A stretch of 64,000 nt of DNA from Gluconobacter sphaericus NBRC 12467. GTDB taxonomy: Bacteria; Pseudomonadota; Alphaproteobacteria; Acetobacterales; Acetobacteraceae. Positions 1-7,880 of the stretch are shown one piece after another (position 1 is the stretch's first letter; each line of letters starts with the position of its first letter). The stretch covers positions 62,001 through 126,000 of the forward strand of contig NZ_BJMK01000005.1 of the NCBI RefSeq assembly GCF_006539125.1. Reading direction: 5' to 3'. The notes beneath the pieces are model-generated. The model did not search any database. It was not told where the DNA came from and was given only the letters and a program-made list of their open reading frames with translations. The position numbers were made by a program, and so were the translations under genes.

Positions 1-349
1 ACGTCTTCACGCCATTCGGCAATTTGCCTTTACCCAGATACGGCACATCAATGCACCGCCCGGACCGGCCATAAGCCCAGCCGTGATAGCAGCACTGGAC
101 CACCTCACCGCTAACCTTCCCCAAACTGAGCGGAACCTGCCGGTGCGCACAGCGGTCCTCGAGCGCGAAGACACGTCCTTCTTCGGGCCGCACCAATGCA
201 ACAGGAAAGCGCCCGAACCGTCGTCCGATCGTCTTGCCGCGCTTGAGATCCTTTGACCAAGCCAGAGGATACCAGAAGTCGGGATTAATATCGACGCGAC
301 GAAGATCAGTCTTCAAAGGCGCAGGGGAAGAATTCGCGGGCTCTGTCAC
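1..349 (-). CDS. Rieske [2Fe-2S] oxygenase, N-terminal part (truncated by window edge)
   Basis: The first 116 codons of a minus-strand gene that runs off the left edge. It starts at a GTG (347-349) with GGAGAGG about 10 nt upstream. The visible protein has the Rieske cluster pattern C-x-H-x16-C-x2-H: C67, H69, C86, H89, inside CAHRQVPL and CCYHGWAYG. Rieske proteins with this N-terminal layout are usually the oxygenase component of ring-hydroxylating or O-demethylating enzymes, with a mononuclear iron domain further on. That second domain lies outside the window, so the substrate cannot be judged. It is separated from holC by 84 bp on the same strand and may be cotranscribed with pepA-holC. 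Confidence 0.8.
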   Translation of the reverse strand, partial: MTEPANSSPAPLKTDLRRVDINPDFWYPLAWSKDLKRGKTIGRRFGRFPVALVRPEEGRVFALEDRCAHRQVPLSLGKVSGEVVQCCYHGWAYGRSGRCIDVPYLGKGKLPNGVKT

Positions 350-433
350 AGTCAGGTATCCTCTCCAGTGGAATGAACAGCACCCCGGTTACGGAGCGTC
401 TTCCATCAAGGGAAACGGATACAATTTGAAACC

Positions 434-910
434 TTACCCCGCCTTTTTCCAACCCCGCTCTTCCTGTTTCCAATACACGAGATTGTGACCGGAAGATTTC
501 ATCGCCACCCAGCGTTGTCTTGCCCGCTGAACGGATTGTGGATTTCCGCCATCGAACAGATCAAAAACCCGCGTAAAAGACGCAAACTCATCGCTCCCCG
601 CACCATCCACACGGAACAGGAACCGAGCCTCGTTCGGCACATCCTCACCCTCGGTCAACCAGATCGGCTGCCGAGCCGCATGACTGCTCTTTGCAGTGCC
701 ATGTGGCAACCAGACCGGGTCCCGGCATGCCCACAACGCCGCATCCAGCGCCATGACCGCAGCCGCATCGGGACAACGCACAACCGCACGCTCCCCCGCA
801 TCCAGCGTCCGACCCAAAAGAGCCGGAAGCGCTTCTTCAAGCGGCGTACGAGTCAGATGATAGAACCCGACATCCACAGCGTGATCCTGCTCCTCAGGCG
901 CTGGCTTCAT
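434..910 (-). CDS. holC: DNA polymerase III chi subunit
   Basis: A protein of 158 residues matching HolC. It has the N-terminal GFYHLTRTPLEEALPALL strand-helix, a central ALDAALW...WLPHG segment and a C-terminal DLFDGG...QRARQRW helix. Chi belongs to the clamp-loader complex of the replicative polymerase and contacts single-strand binding protein. The start codon overlaps the end of pepA by 17 bp, so the two are translationally coupled; pepA-holC is a widely conserved pair. AAGGTG just before the ATG serves as ribosome binding site. The length is close to the family norm of about 150 residues. Confidence 0.93.
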   Translation of the reverse strand: MKPAPEEQDHAVDVGFYHLTRTPLEEALPALLGRTLDAGERAVVRCPDAAAVMALDAALWACRDPVWLPHGTAKSSHAARQPIWLTEGEDVPNEARFLFRVDGAGSDEFASFTRVFDLFDGGNPQSVQRARQRWVAMKSSGHNLVYWKQEERGWKKAG

Positions 911-2366
911 GCACCTTCACGAACCGGTCCAGCAGACGCACACCAAAGCCCGTCGCACCCTTCGGCGCGATAGCGGACGCCTTGGTCTTCCAAGCCGTCC
1001 CCGCGATATCCAAGTGCGCCCAGTCCGTGTCACCCACGAAGCGCTTGAGGAATTCCGCGGCAAGGATCGCACTGCCCGGACGCCCACCGATATTCTTCAT
1101 GTCGGCAATATCGGAATCGATTTCGCGGTTATAGGCCTCGCCCATCGGCATCCGCCACAGGCCTTCGCCCACCTGAGCCCCAGCCTCGGCCAGCCCCTTC
1201 GCCAGCGCATCGCTATTGCTGAACAGACCGGCATTTTCATAGCCCAAGCTGACCACGATCGCGCCTGTGAGCGTGGCGAGATTGACCATCAGCTTCGGGC
1301 TGAACCGCTTGCGCGTGTAAGACAGCACATCCGCCAGAACGAGACGCCCTTCCGCATCGGTATTGAGGACTTCGATCGTCTGCCCATCATAAGCCCGCAC
1401 GATATCACCCGGACGCTGCGCCCCGCCGGACACCATGTTCTCAACCAGCCCGACCACACCGATCGCATTAACCGGTGCCTTACGACGGGCCAGCGCACTC
1501 ATGAGGCCAATCACAGTCGCGGCCCCGCCCATGTCGGTCTTCATCTCGTCCATGCCAGCCGCAGGCTTGATGGAAATGCCACCGCTATCGAATGTGACAC
1601 CCTTACCGATGAACGCCAGAGGCGCCTCGCTGCCACCGCCATCGTGACGGACAATCACCGTCCGGGGCTTGTGAACGCTACCCTGTGCTACGCCCAGAAG
1701 CGCGCCAAAACCCAGCTCCGTCATGGCCTTCTCGTCGAGAACCTCAACCGTGAGGCCAAGTTCCCGCAGTTCCTCAATACGCTGCGTAAAGGTCTGGGGA
1801 TAAAGCACATTCGGCGGCTCGCTCACGAGGTTCCGCGTCAGGATCACACCCTGCGAGACCGCATCCAGAGCCACCCACCGCGCCTGCGCTGCCGCGACGT
1901 CGGAAACCGCAACATGCAGCGTTTTCAGAACCGGCCGGCTGTCGGATTTTTTCGTGCGATACAGGTCGAAATCATAGGATGCCAGACGCGCTCCCAAAGC
2001 CGCGTCCGGAGCAAACTGCTCCAGCCCTTCAGAAAGGGCCAGCACCGCGCTCTCAACACCATCCAGCAAACGAACGGCCCGACCGGCCGCATTTTCGATA
2101 GACACGGCATCAATCGCCGCACCACCATTGGGTTTCACGCCCGCAAGTACGACCTGCGCCAGCCCCTCGGCTGGAGCAGGGAGCACCACGCTCTGCCCGG
2201 CCTCACCCTTGAAACCTTTCAACGCAGCAGCGCGCGAAACCGCCCCGGCTGAAGCCTTGTCCAGTGCGGCAAACGTCTCGCCAGATGCCGCAGCGCACAG
2301 CAGGACAACAGCTCTGGGCGCATCCACAGAAAAAGCTGGAAGGGAATCGAAAATCACTGAAAGCAT
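894..2366 (-). CDS. pepA: Leucyl aminopeptidase (M17)
   Basis: A 490-residue cytosolic M17 aminopeptidase that releases N-terminal residues from peptides using two metal ions. The family signature NTDAEGRL is at residues 335-342. By alignment with the E. coli enzyme the metal ligands are K255, D260, D278, D337 and E339, all present. The catalytic C-terminal domain is complete and the N-terminal alpha/beta domain is of normal size. An AGGA sits about 6 nt before the ATG. holC follows with overlapping codons. In many proteobacteria pepA-holC lies next to, and divergent from, lptFG; here a secreted protein, cysQ and tsaC lie between them. Confidence 0.96.
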   Translation of the reverse strand: MLSVIFDSLPAFSVDAPRAVVLLCAAASGETFAALDKASAGAVSRAAALKGFKGEAGQSVVLPAPAEGLAQVVLAGVKPNGGAAIDAVSIENAAGRAVRLLDGVESAVLALSEGLEQFAPDAALGARLASYDFDLYRTKKSDSRPVLKTLHVAVSDVAAAQARWVALDAVSQGVILTRNLVSEPPNVLYPQTFTQRIEELRELGLTVEVLDEKAMTELGFGALLGVAQGSVHKPRTVIVRHDGGGSEAPLAFIGKGVTFDSGGISIKPAAGMDEMKTDMGGAATVIGLMSALARRKAPVNAIGVVGLVENMVSGGAQRPGDIVRAYDGQTIEVLNTDAEGRLVLADVLSYTRKRFSPKLMVNLATLTGAIVVSLGYENAGLFSNSDALAKGLAEAGAQVGEGLWRMPMGEAYNREIDSDIADMKNIGGRPGSAILAAEFLKRFVGDTDWAHLDIAGTAWKTKASAIAPKGATGFGVRLLDRFVKVHEASA

Positions 2367-2451
2367 GATGGTCCTGTCGTCTGGAACATGAAGTCGTTGC
2401 CTCCGTTATCGGGAACACCAGCCGCCCATACAAGTCCTCCCCTCACCCGAC

Positions 2452-3120
2452 ATGAAGAAAGACCACGTGATGCGCCGTTCTATCCTGACGCTGATGCTCT
2501 GCTCCGGCCTCACTTTCGTACCCCCACAGGGACATGCCAGCCCTGCCAGTACCAAACCGACCTCAAAAATTACGAACATCCAACCGATCCTGATCGGCAA
2601 CAGACCCGTCACAGTTCACCCCACAGGGTTTCCCCCTATGACAGTCACCCCGTTCTGGCGGGAAAACGGCAACGCATGGGGCTATACCCTGTATGCCGTC
2701 AGCATCCCCGAAGCTGAGGAACCGTACCGCACGGCCCTCGTGGATACGGAGGACGCAGACCATAATGGCCAACTTCTCGACATGTTGCAGGACATTCCAC
2801 ACACCGGCGAAGACGCGCTCCAGACCATCCATTTCGCGTCTGCTCGCATGGACGGAAAACCGGCCTTCCTGCTGTTCATAAGCACCCGCGACAACGGCAC
2901 CAATCCAGCCCCCCAGCTGAGCCCGGCACATATCCGCGTCTATCAGTTGACGGCAGGAGACGGAGAACCGGGCAGCACGCTGTTCTATTTCGCGCTCCGC
3001 ACCACGCTCCGGCCCCCCGTGACGACATGCCACGCGGATATCGCCCTGAGTGCGGCAACAAAAATCCCGTTTGCAAAATGGAACGGAGATCAGGAGCCTG
3101 TCCCGACCTGCCTGCAATAA
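2452..3120 (+). CDS. Secreted hypothetical protein
   Basis: An unrecognised protein of 222 residues. The N-terminus has basic residues, then a hydrophobic stretch (ILTLMLCSGLTFV) and a plausible signal peptidase site after GHA, so it is probably periplasmic. The mature part is mixed alpha/beta in composition with no repeats and only one cysteine pair candidate near the C-terminus. ATG 2470 (MRRSILT...) is an alternative start with a slightly better purine-rich upstream sequence. It is divergent from pepA (85 bp between starts) and stands 50 bp before cysQ. No function is proposed. Confidence 0.7.
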   Translation: MKKDHVMRRSILTLMLCSGLTFVPPQGHASPASTKPTSKITNIQPILIGNRPVTVHPTGFPPMTVTPFWRENGNAWGYTLYAVSIPEAEEPYRTALVDTEDADHNGQLLDMLQDIPHTGEDALQTIHFASARMDGKPAFLLFISTRDNGTNPAPQLSPAHIRVYQLTAGDGEPGSTLFYFALRTTLRPPVTTCHADIALSAATKIPFAKWNGDQEPVPTCLQ

Positions 3121-3170
3121 CGGGTGTATCAGCACATGACGCAAAAGCCATCTTGGAGTAGTCTGGGCAA

Positions 3171-3968
3171 ATGACTTCTGCCTCCCCCATCATCGTCCGT
3201 GCGGACGATGACCGTGCCCTTTTGGCCCTGGCATTCCGGCTTGCATCCGAAGCCTCGGACATCATCAACGCCATCCGCGAACGCGGCTTCCGGACAGACA
3301 TCAAGGACGATGCCTCCCCGGTTACGGAAGCGGACCATGCCTCCGAGCAGCATATCCTGTCCGGCCTGCGCGCGGCCTGCCCGTCCATTCCCGCCATTGG
3401 TGAAGAAGAAATGTCGGCCGGCATCCGGGTGAGCGCGGAAGACTCCTACTGGCTGGTCGACCCGTTGGACGGAACGCGCGGCTTTGCATCGGGGGGAAAG
3501 GACTTCACCGTCAATATCGGCCTGATCCGTCATGACAGGCCGATTCTGGGCGTGGTCGCCCTTCCCGGTTACGGCCTGATCTACAGCGGCGGTCAGGGCC
3601 TCGGCGCGCACCGTTCAGACGGCACCAATAGTACTCCAATCCACACCGCTACGCCCTCTGAAGAAGGCCTGCGCGTGTTGGCCTCCAGCCATCACGGCAA
3701 TTCTGAACTACTGGAACGCTGGCTCGCGGGACGCAAGGTCGCCTCGATCGACAAGCTGTCGTCATCGGTAAAGTTCATGCGGGTCGCCGAAGGGGCTGCG
3801 GATTTTTATCCCCGTTTTGGTCCCACGATGGAATGGGATACGGCCGCCCCCCAGGCCATTCTTGAAGCCGCAGGCGGTGCCCTGCTCGACGAGACCGGCG
3901 CGCCCCTGCGCTACGGCAAACCCGATCGGCTGAACGGCTCCTTCTACTGCACGGGAGGTGCATTTTGA
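3171..3968 (+). CDS. cysQ: 3'(2'),5'-bisphosphate nucleotidase
   Basis: An inositol-monophosphatase-fold enzyme of 265 residues that dephosphorylates 3'-phosphoadenosine 5'-phosphate, the by-product of sulfate assimilation. The metal-binding motifs are all present: the GEEE region at 77-80, DPLDGT at 97-102, and WDTAAP at 222-227. The SGGKDFTVNIGL stretch after DPLDGT is typical of CysQ. The stop codon overlaps the TTG start of the next gene. Other IMPase-family activities are possible, but the motif spacing favours CysQ. Confidence 0.9.
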   Translation: MTSASPIIVRADDDRALLALAFRLASEASDIINAIRERGFRTDIKDDASPVTEADHASEQHILSGLRAACPSIPAIGEEEMSAGIRVSAEDSYWLVDPLDGTRGFASGGKDFTVNIGLIRHDRPILGVVALPGYGLIYSGGQGLGAHRSDGTNSTPIHTATPSEEGLRVLASSHHGNSELLERWLAGRKVASIDKLSSSVKFMRVAEGAADFYPRFGPTMEWDTAAPQAILEAAGGALLDETGAPLRYGKPDRLNGSFYCTGGAF

Positions 3969-4978
3969 GCGACACACGCCACACCGAACGCCTGACCGCC
4001 ACACCTGAAGGCATCCGCCGCGCCGCCGAACTTCTGAAAGCTGGCAAACTGGTCGCATTCGGAACCGAGACCGTCTACGGCCTTGGGGCCATCGCCTCGT
4101 CCGACACCGCTGTCGCAAGAATTTTCGCCGCCAAGGGGCGCCCGCGTTTCAACCCGCTCATCAGCCATCTCCCCGATGCTGAAAGCGCCTTCGCGCAGGC
4201 CTCGCTGAGCGGCAGGATGGAAGAAATCGCGCACGCACTGGCCAAACGTTTCTGGCCCGGCCCGCTGACCATGGTGCTTCCCCGCTCACCGAATTCAACC
4301 GTGTCCGATCTTGCTGCTGCAGGCCTGTCCACGCTGGCGCTGCGTGTTCCACGCGGCAAAACGGCTCTGGCCCTGCTCCGCGAAGTCGGCGCCCCTGTTG
4401 CTGCACCATCAGCGAATGTCTCGGGCACGGTCAGCCCGTCCGATGCGTTCCACGTCCTGCGCTCGCTGGACGGACGGATCGACGCGGTTCTGGATTCCGG
4501 GCCTTGCTCCATCGGCGTGGAAAGCACCGTGCTGGACCTGACCCGTGAGGTACCTGTTCTCCTACGTCCCGGCGGTGTAACGCTTGAAGACCTCACCGAA
4601 CTGTGCGGCCCCATCCGCCATCCGGACGATTTTTCCGAAATCGCCCCGGCCTCGCCCGGCCGGCTGGCATCGCATTACGCTCCGAACCTGCCCGTCAGAC
4701 TGGACGCGGCCTCAATCGCGCCCGACGAAGCCCAGCTTGCCTTCGGCACGCCTCTTCCCGGCGCCGGACTGACATGGAACCTGAGCGAAAGCGGCAATCT
4801 TGAAGAAGCCGCAGCCCGCCTCTTCGCCGGACTGCGCTTTCTGGATGCGGAAGGCACCCGTCGTGGACTGAAAGCCATCGCCGCCCAGCCGATCCCCCGT
4901 CACGGGCTTGGCCTCGCCATTCGGGACCGTCTTCGCCGCGCCGCCGAACCGCGCACCCATAACGCAACCCTAACCTGA
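3965..4978 (+). CDS. tsaC: L-threonylcarbamoyladenylate synthase (Sua5 type)
   Basis: Makes threonylcarbamoyl-AMP from threonine, bicarbonate and ATP, the first step of the t6A modification of ANN-decoding tRNAs. The YrdC domain covers about residues 10-200 (GTETVYGLGAIA, KGRPRFNPLISH, PSANVSGTVSPS). A C-terminal Sua5 domain follows, joined by the typical PGRLASHYAP linker, giving 337 residues. The start is a TTG at 3965 that overlaps the cysQ stop by 4 bp and follows GGGAGGTG, so this unusual start is well supported. Essential in most bacteria. Confidence 0.94.
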   Translation: MSDTRHTERLTATPEGIRRAAELLKAGKLVAFGTETVYGLGAIASSDTAVARIFAAKGRPRFNPLISHLPDAESAFAQASLSGRMEEIAHALAKRFWPGPLTMVLPRSPNSTVSDLAAAGLSTLALRVPRGKTALALLREVGAPVAAPSANVSGTVSPSDAFHVLRSLDGRIDAVLDSGPCSIGVESTVLDLTREVPVLLRPGGVTLEDLTELCGPIRHPDDFSEIAPASPGRLASHYAPNLPVRLDAASIAPDEAQLAFGTPLPGAGLTWNLSESGNLEEAAARLFAGLRFLDAEGTRRGLKAIAAQPIPRHGLGLAIRDRLRRAAEPRTHNATLT

Positions 4979-4980
4979 GC

Positions 4981-5463
4981 ATGACCCGCGCCCCGGACCC
5001 TAAGGAAATCAAGATTCTGTCGGACATTCTGGCGCTGGTGCTGGATGAACAGCCGGGGCATGCGGCGACCGCTCTGGAACGGGTCCGTCAGATGGCCCGA
5101 CGCGACGGCGTTACGGGCGGCGCGCTGAAAAACCTGTTCACCACCCGCATCGGAACAATATCCGGCAACAACGAAACCGAGCGCGAAAAACGTCTCCGGG
5201 AGCAGATATCCAGGCTGGAACGCCGCCTTGGCCAAAGCGAGTCCGACACCCGCACGGCACAGGCGCGCCTGGGACGCTGCCAAACGGATCTGGGGCTGAT
5301 CCAACTGGAACTGGCAACCCTGCGTATGCAACGCCCCTGGCGCTACATCGCCATCATCTTCGCTGCCGCTGCGGGTCTTCTGGTCGGTATTGCCGGAACA
5401 CAATTCTATCACAGCCTGTCCGTTACAAGGGCGCCCATCGACCGGGCCTCCTATCTGCGATAG
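4981..5463 (+). CDS. Coiled-coil single-pass membrane protein, hypothetical
   Basis: A protein of 160 residues beginning 2 bp after tsaC. Residues 1-60 are a helical region (EIKILSDILALVLDEQ, then an Arg/Ala-rich segment). Residues 62-115 are a charged heptad-rich coiled coil, and residues 120-140 form one transmembrane helix (YIAIIFAAAAGLLVGIAG) near the C-terminus. No catalytic motif is visible. The position between tsaC and lptF suggests cotranscription but does not show a role. It may be a small envelope or scaffold protein. Confidence 0.72.
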   Translation: MTRAPDPKEIKILSDILALVLDEQPGHAATALERVRQMARRDGVTGGALKNLFTTRIGTISGNNETEREKRLREQISRLERRLGQSESDTRTAQARLGRCQTDLGLIQLELATLRMQRPWRYIAIIFAAAAGLLVGIAGTQFYHSLSVTRAPIDRASYLR

Positions 5464-5520
5464 AAACTGTTTCGTTTTTTCGCCTTCCTCCCGCCACGCG
5501 CTAGGGATAGATGAAGGACC

Positions 5521-6693
5521 ATGGCCTCATCCTCCGGAACCTCCGGGCGGCAGATCCTGCCTCTGCTCGACCGCTACATTCTCCGCCAGCTTCTCATCGC
5601 CCTGCTGGCGCTGACGGGAGGGGCAACGGCACTGATCTGGCTGACCCAGTCCCTGCACTTCGTCTCAATGGTGGTCCAGCACGGCCTTTCACTGCGGGTT
5701 TTCATCCAGCTCACCTCGCTGATGCTACCATCCTTCATCGCCGTTATCCTGCCGATCACGACCTTCCTTGTAGTACTTTTCATCTATCAGCGGATGGTCG
5801 GTGACCGGGAACTCACGGTCATGCGCGCAGCCGGCCGCTCCCCGCTGGAACTGGCAAGGCCCGGACTGCTCTGCGCGTTCTTCTCTGTGATCCTGTGCTA
5901 CGTCCTGACCCTGTGGCTCGCGCCCGTCTCGTATCATGCGTTCCATCGCTACGAATTCCAGATCCGCAACCGTATGGCGGCCTTCCTGCTTCAGGACGGC
6001 GTCTTCACCAGCCTGTCCAACGACATGACGGTGTATGTGCGCGGCCGCACCAGCGACGGTCAGCTGCATGGTGTGCTGGTCGAAGACGACCGCGACCCCG
6101 TTTCCCACACCACGATCCTCGCGGAACGCGGCACTATGGTCGTAGTCAACGACCAGCCGCGCGTCGTCCTGTATGACGGCTCACGCGAGGAAATCGACCG
6201 CCATACAGGACGATTGAATGTCCTGACCTTCGGACGCAACACAATCGATCTCACCTCATCGCGCCAGCACAACCATGAAGACCGGGATCCGGACGAAATG
6301 TCCCTGCGCGAGTTGTTCCATCCTGACCCCCACGAAGTCTCAGAGCGCGACCGTGGCAAGAACATCGTCGTAGGATGGCGTCGGCTAACCTCGCCACTGA
6401 CGGCATTGTCCTTTGCGATGATCGGTCTGGTCACCGTTCTCAGGGGCGCCTTCTCCCGTCACGGCAACATCACACGCCCCCTGATCGCCATCCTCACGGT
6501 CGTCGGGCTGCTGGCCGTCTCACTCATGCTCCAGAACCTGGCCGGACGGCACCTCGCGCTGGTGCCCCTCATCTGGCTTGAGGCCATTCTCCCAGCCTTC
6601 GTCTGCGCCGCCATGCTGTTTCTCGAACAATGGACAGGCACTGCGCGCCAGACCGCCCCGGCCTCCGTGCCTTCCGCAGGGTCCGCCCGATGA
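5521..6693 (+). CDS. lptF: LPS export ABC transporter permease LptF
   Basis: A YjgP/YjgQ-family inner-membrane protein of 390 residues. It has three N-terminal transmembrane helices, a periplasmic beta-jellyroll (about residues 130-270) and three C-terminal helices. The cytoplasmic coupling region GDRELTVMRAAGRSP is characteristic. With LptG it forms the membrane channel of the LptB2FG complex, which extracts LPS from the inner membrane. Codons overlap with lptG (ATGA). lptB itself is not in this window. Confidence 0.94.
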   Translation: MASSSGTSGRQILPLLDRYILRQLLIALLALTGGATALIWLTQSLHFVSMVVQHGLSLRVFIQLTSLMLPSFIAVILPITTFLVVLFIYQRMVGDRELTVMRAAGRSPLELARPGLLCAFFSVILCYVLTLWLAPVSYHAFHRYEFQIRNRMAAFLLQDGVFTSLSNDMTVYVRGRTSDGQLHGVLVEDDRDPVSHTTILAERGTMVVVNDQPRVVLYDGSREEIDRHTGRLNVLTFGRNTIDLTSSRQHNHEDRDPDEMSLRELFHPDPHEVSERDRGKNIVVGWRRLTSPLTALSFAMIGLVTVLRGAFSRHGNITRPLIAILTVVGLLAVSLMLQNLAGRHLALVPLIWLEAILPAFVCAAMLFLEQWTGTARQTAPASVPSAGSAR

Positions 6694-7880
6694 AAGCCAT
6701 TCCGTCTACTCGCCGAAGCCCTTGGCTGACATCCCTGTTCCAGGCACTCAGCACCCGCGACGAACATGCCGGGTTTTCCACGACTCTGGCGATCTACATC
6801 GCGCGGCAGTTCATGCTCAGCACCCTGTCCATGGTGCTGGCCCTGACCGGACTGGTCTCCCTGTTCGACTTCATCGACCTGCTACGTCGCGCGGCAACAC
6901 GACCCAACGTCCCGACCAGCCTCATCGTCAAGATCGCAGCCCTGCACGTTCCGTACTACATCATCTACGTCCTGCCCTTCGGCATCCTGCTGGGCGGGAT
7001 TGTATGCTTCTCCCGACTGACACGCTCCTCCGAGCTCATCGTGGCGCGTGCTGCCGGCATTTCTGCCTGGCAGTTCCTCGCAAGCCCGCTGGCCTGCGCC
7101 CTGCTAACTGGCCTGCTGACGACAACCGGCATTTCGGCTCTGTCTTCAACCATGTTCCGAAGCGCAGAAATGCTCGACCAGACCTATCTGCGTACCGGCG
7201 GCGGCCCCCTGACGCTCAATGGCGGCGCGTTGTGGCTTAGACAGTCTGATGACGGGCTGGTGCCTCACGGTGTAGCAATCCTGCATGCTCAGGATGTCCA
7301 TCTCATCCACGGCGAACTGAAAGTTTCAGGCGTCTCGATCTTCCGCCTTGACGACCGGGACCGCCTGATAGTCCGCGTCGAAGCCCCCGAGGGTGCGCTG
7401 GGCGATCACCAATGGATCCTGCACGGAACCTCAGTGCTCCACCCCGATCATCTACCGCAGCAGATCGGGGACATGACCCTGCCATCCGATCTGTCGGTCG
7501 GACGCGTTCAGGAAAGTTTCGCATCGCCGGATACCCTCTCCGTCTTCGCACTTCCGGGCTTTATCAACCTTCTGGAGCGCTCGGGATTCCCCTCGATCCG
7601 GCACAGACTTCACTTCCAGTCGCTACTGGCCCTTCCCATTCTGGCCGGGACCATGGCATTGGTATCTGCAGGCTTCTCGATGCGCCCCACACGGCGCGGC
7701 GGCGTAGCCCGGATGCTGGGATCGGGAATCGCCGCAGGCTTTGCGCTGTTCACCATCTCGAAAGTGGCCGAACAGTTTGGTGAATCCGGCGCCCTGCCGC
7801 CGGTTCTTGCTGCATGGGCGCCGACAGGTGCGGGGCTCTGCCTCGCGGTGGCCCTTTTGCTGCACATGGAGGATGGTTGA
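6690..7880 (+). CDS. lptG: LPS export ABC transporter permease LptG
   Basis: The second YjgP/YjgQ permease, 396 residues. It has the same 3+3 transmembrane plan and the coupling segment RSSELIVARAAGISAWQ. The ATG at 6690 forms an ATGA overlap with the lptF stop, which decides the start over an in-frame upstream codon at 6630 inside lptF. A cytoplasmic leader of about 35 residues precedes the first helix, slightly longer than usual. It partners LptF and receives the periplasmic bridge LptC/LptA. The stop overlaps the lptD start by one base. Confidence 0.93.
   Translation: MKAIPSTRRSPWLTSLFQALSTRDEHAGFSTTLAIYIARQFMLSTLSMVLALTGLVSLFDFIDLLRRAATRPNVPTSLIVKIAALHVPYYIIYVLPFGILLGGIVCFSRLTRSSELIVARAAGISAWQFLASPLACALLTGLLTTTGISALSSTMFRSAEMLDQTYLRTGGGPLTLNGGALWLRQSDDGLVPHGVAILHAQDVHLIHGELKVSGVSIFRLDDRDRLIVRVEAPEGALGDHQWILHGTSVLHPDHLPQQIGDMTLPSDLSVGRVQESFASPDTLSVFALPGFINLLERSGFPSIRHRLHFQSLLALPILAGTMALVSAGFSMRPTRRGGVARMLGSGIAAGFALFTISKVAEQFGESGALPPVLAAWAPTGAGLCLAVALLLHMEDG

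Noticed and set aside
909-2252. A 447-codon open frame antisense to pepA
   Set aside because: The opposite strand encodes complete PepA with catalytic residues. The antisense product is Arg/His-rich and lacks any motif.
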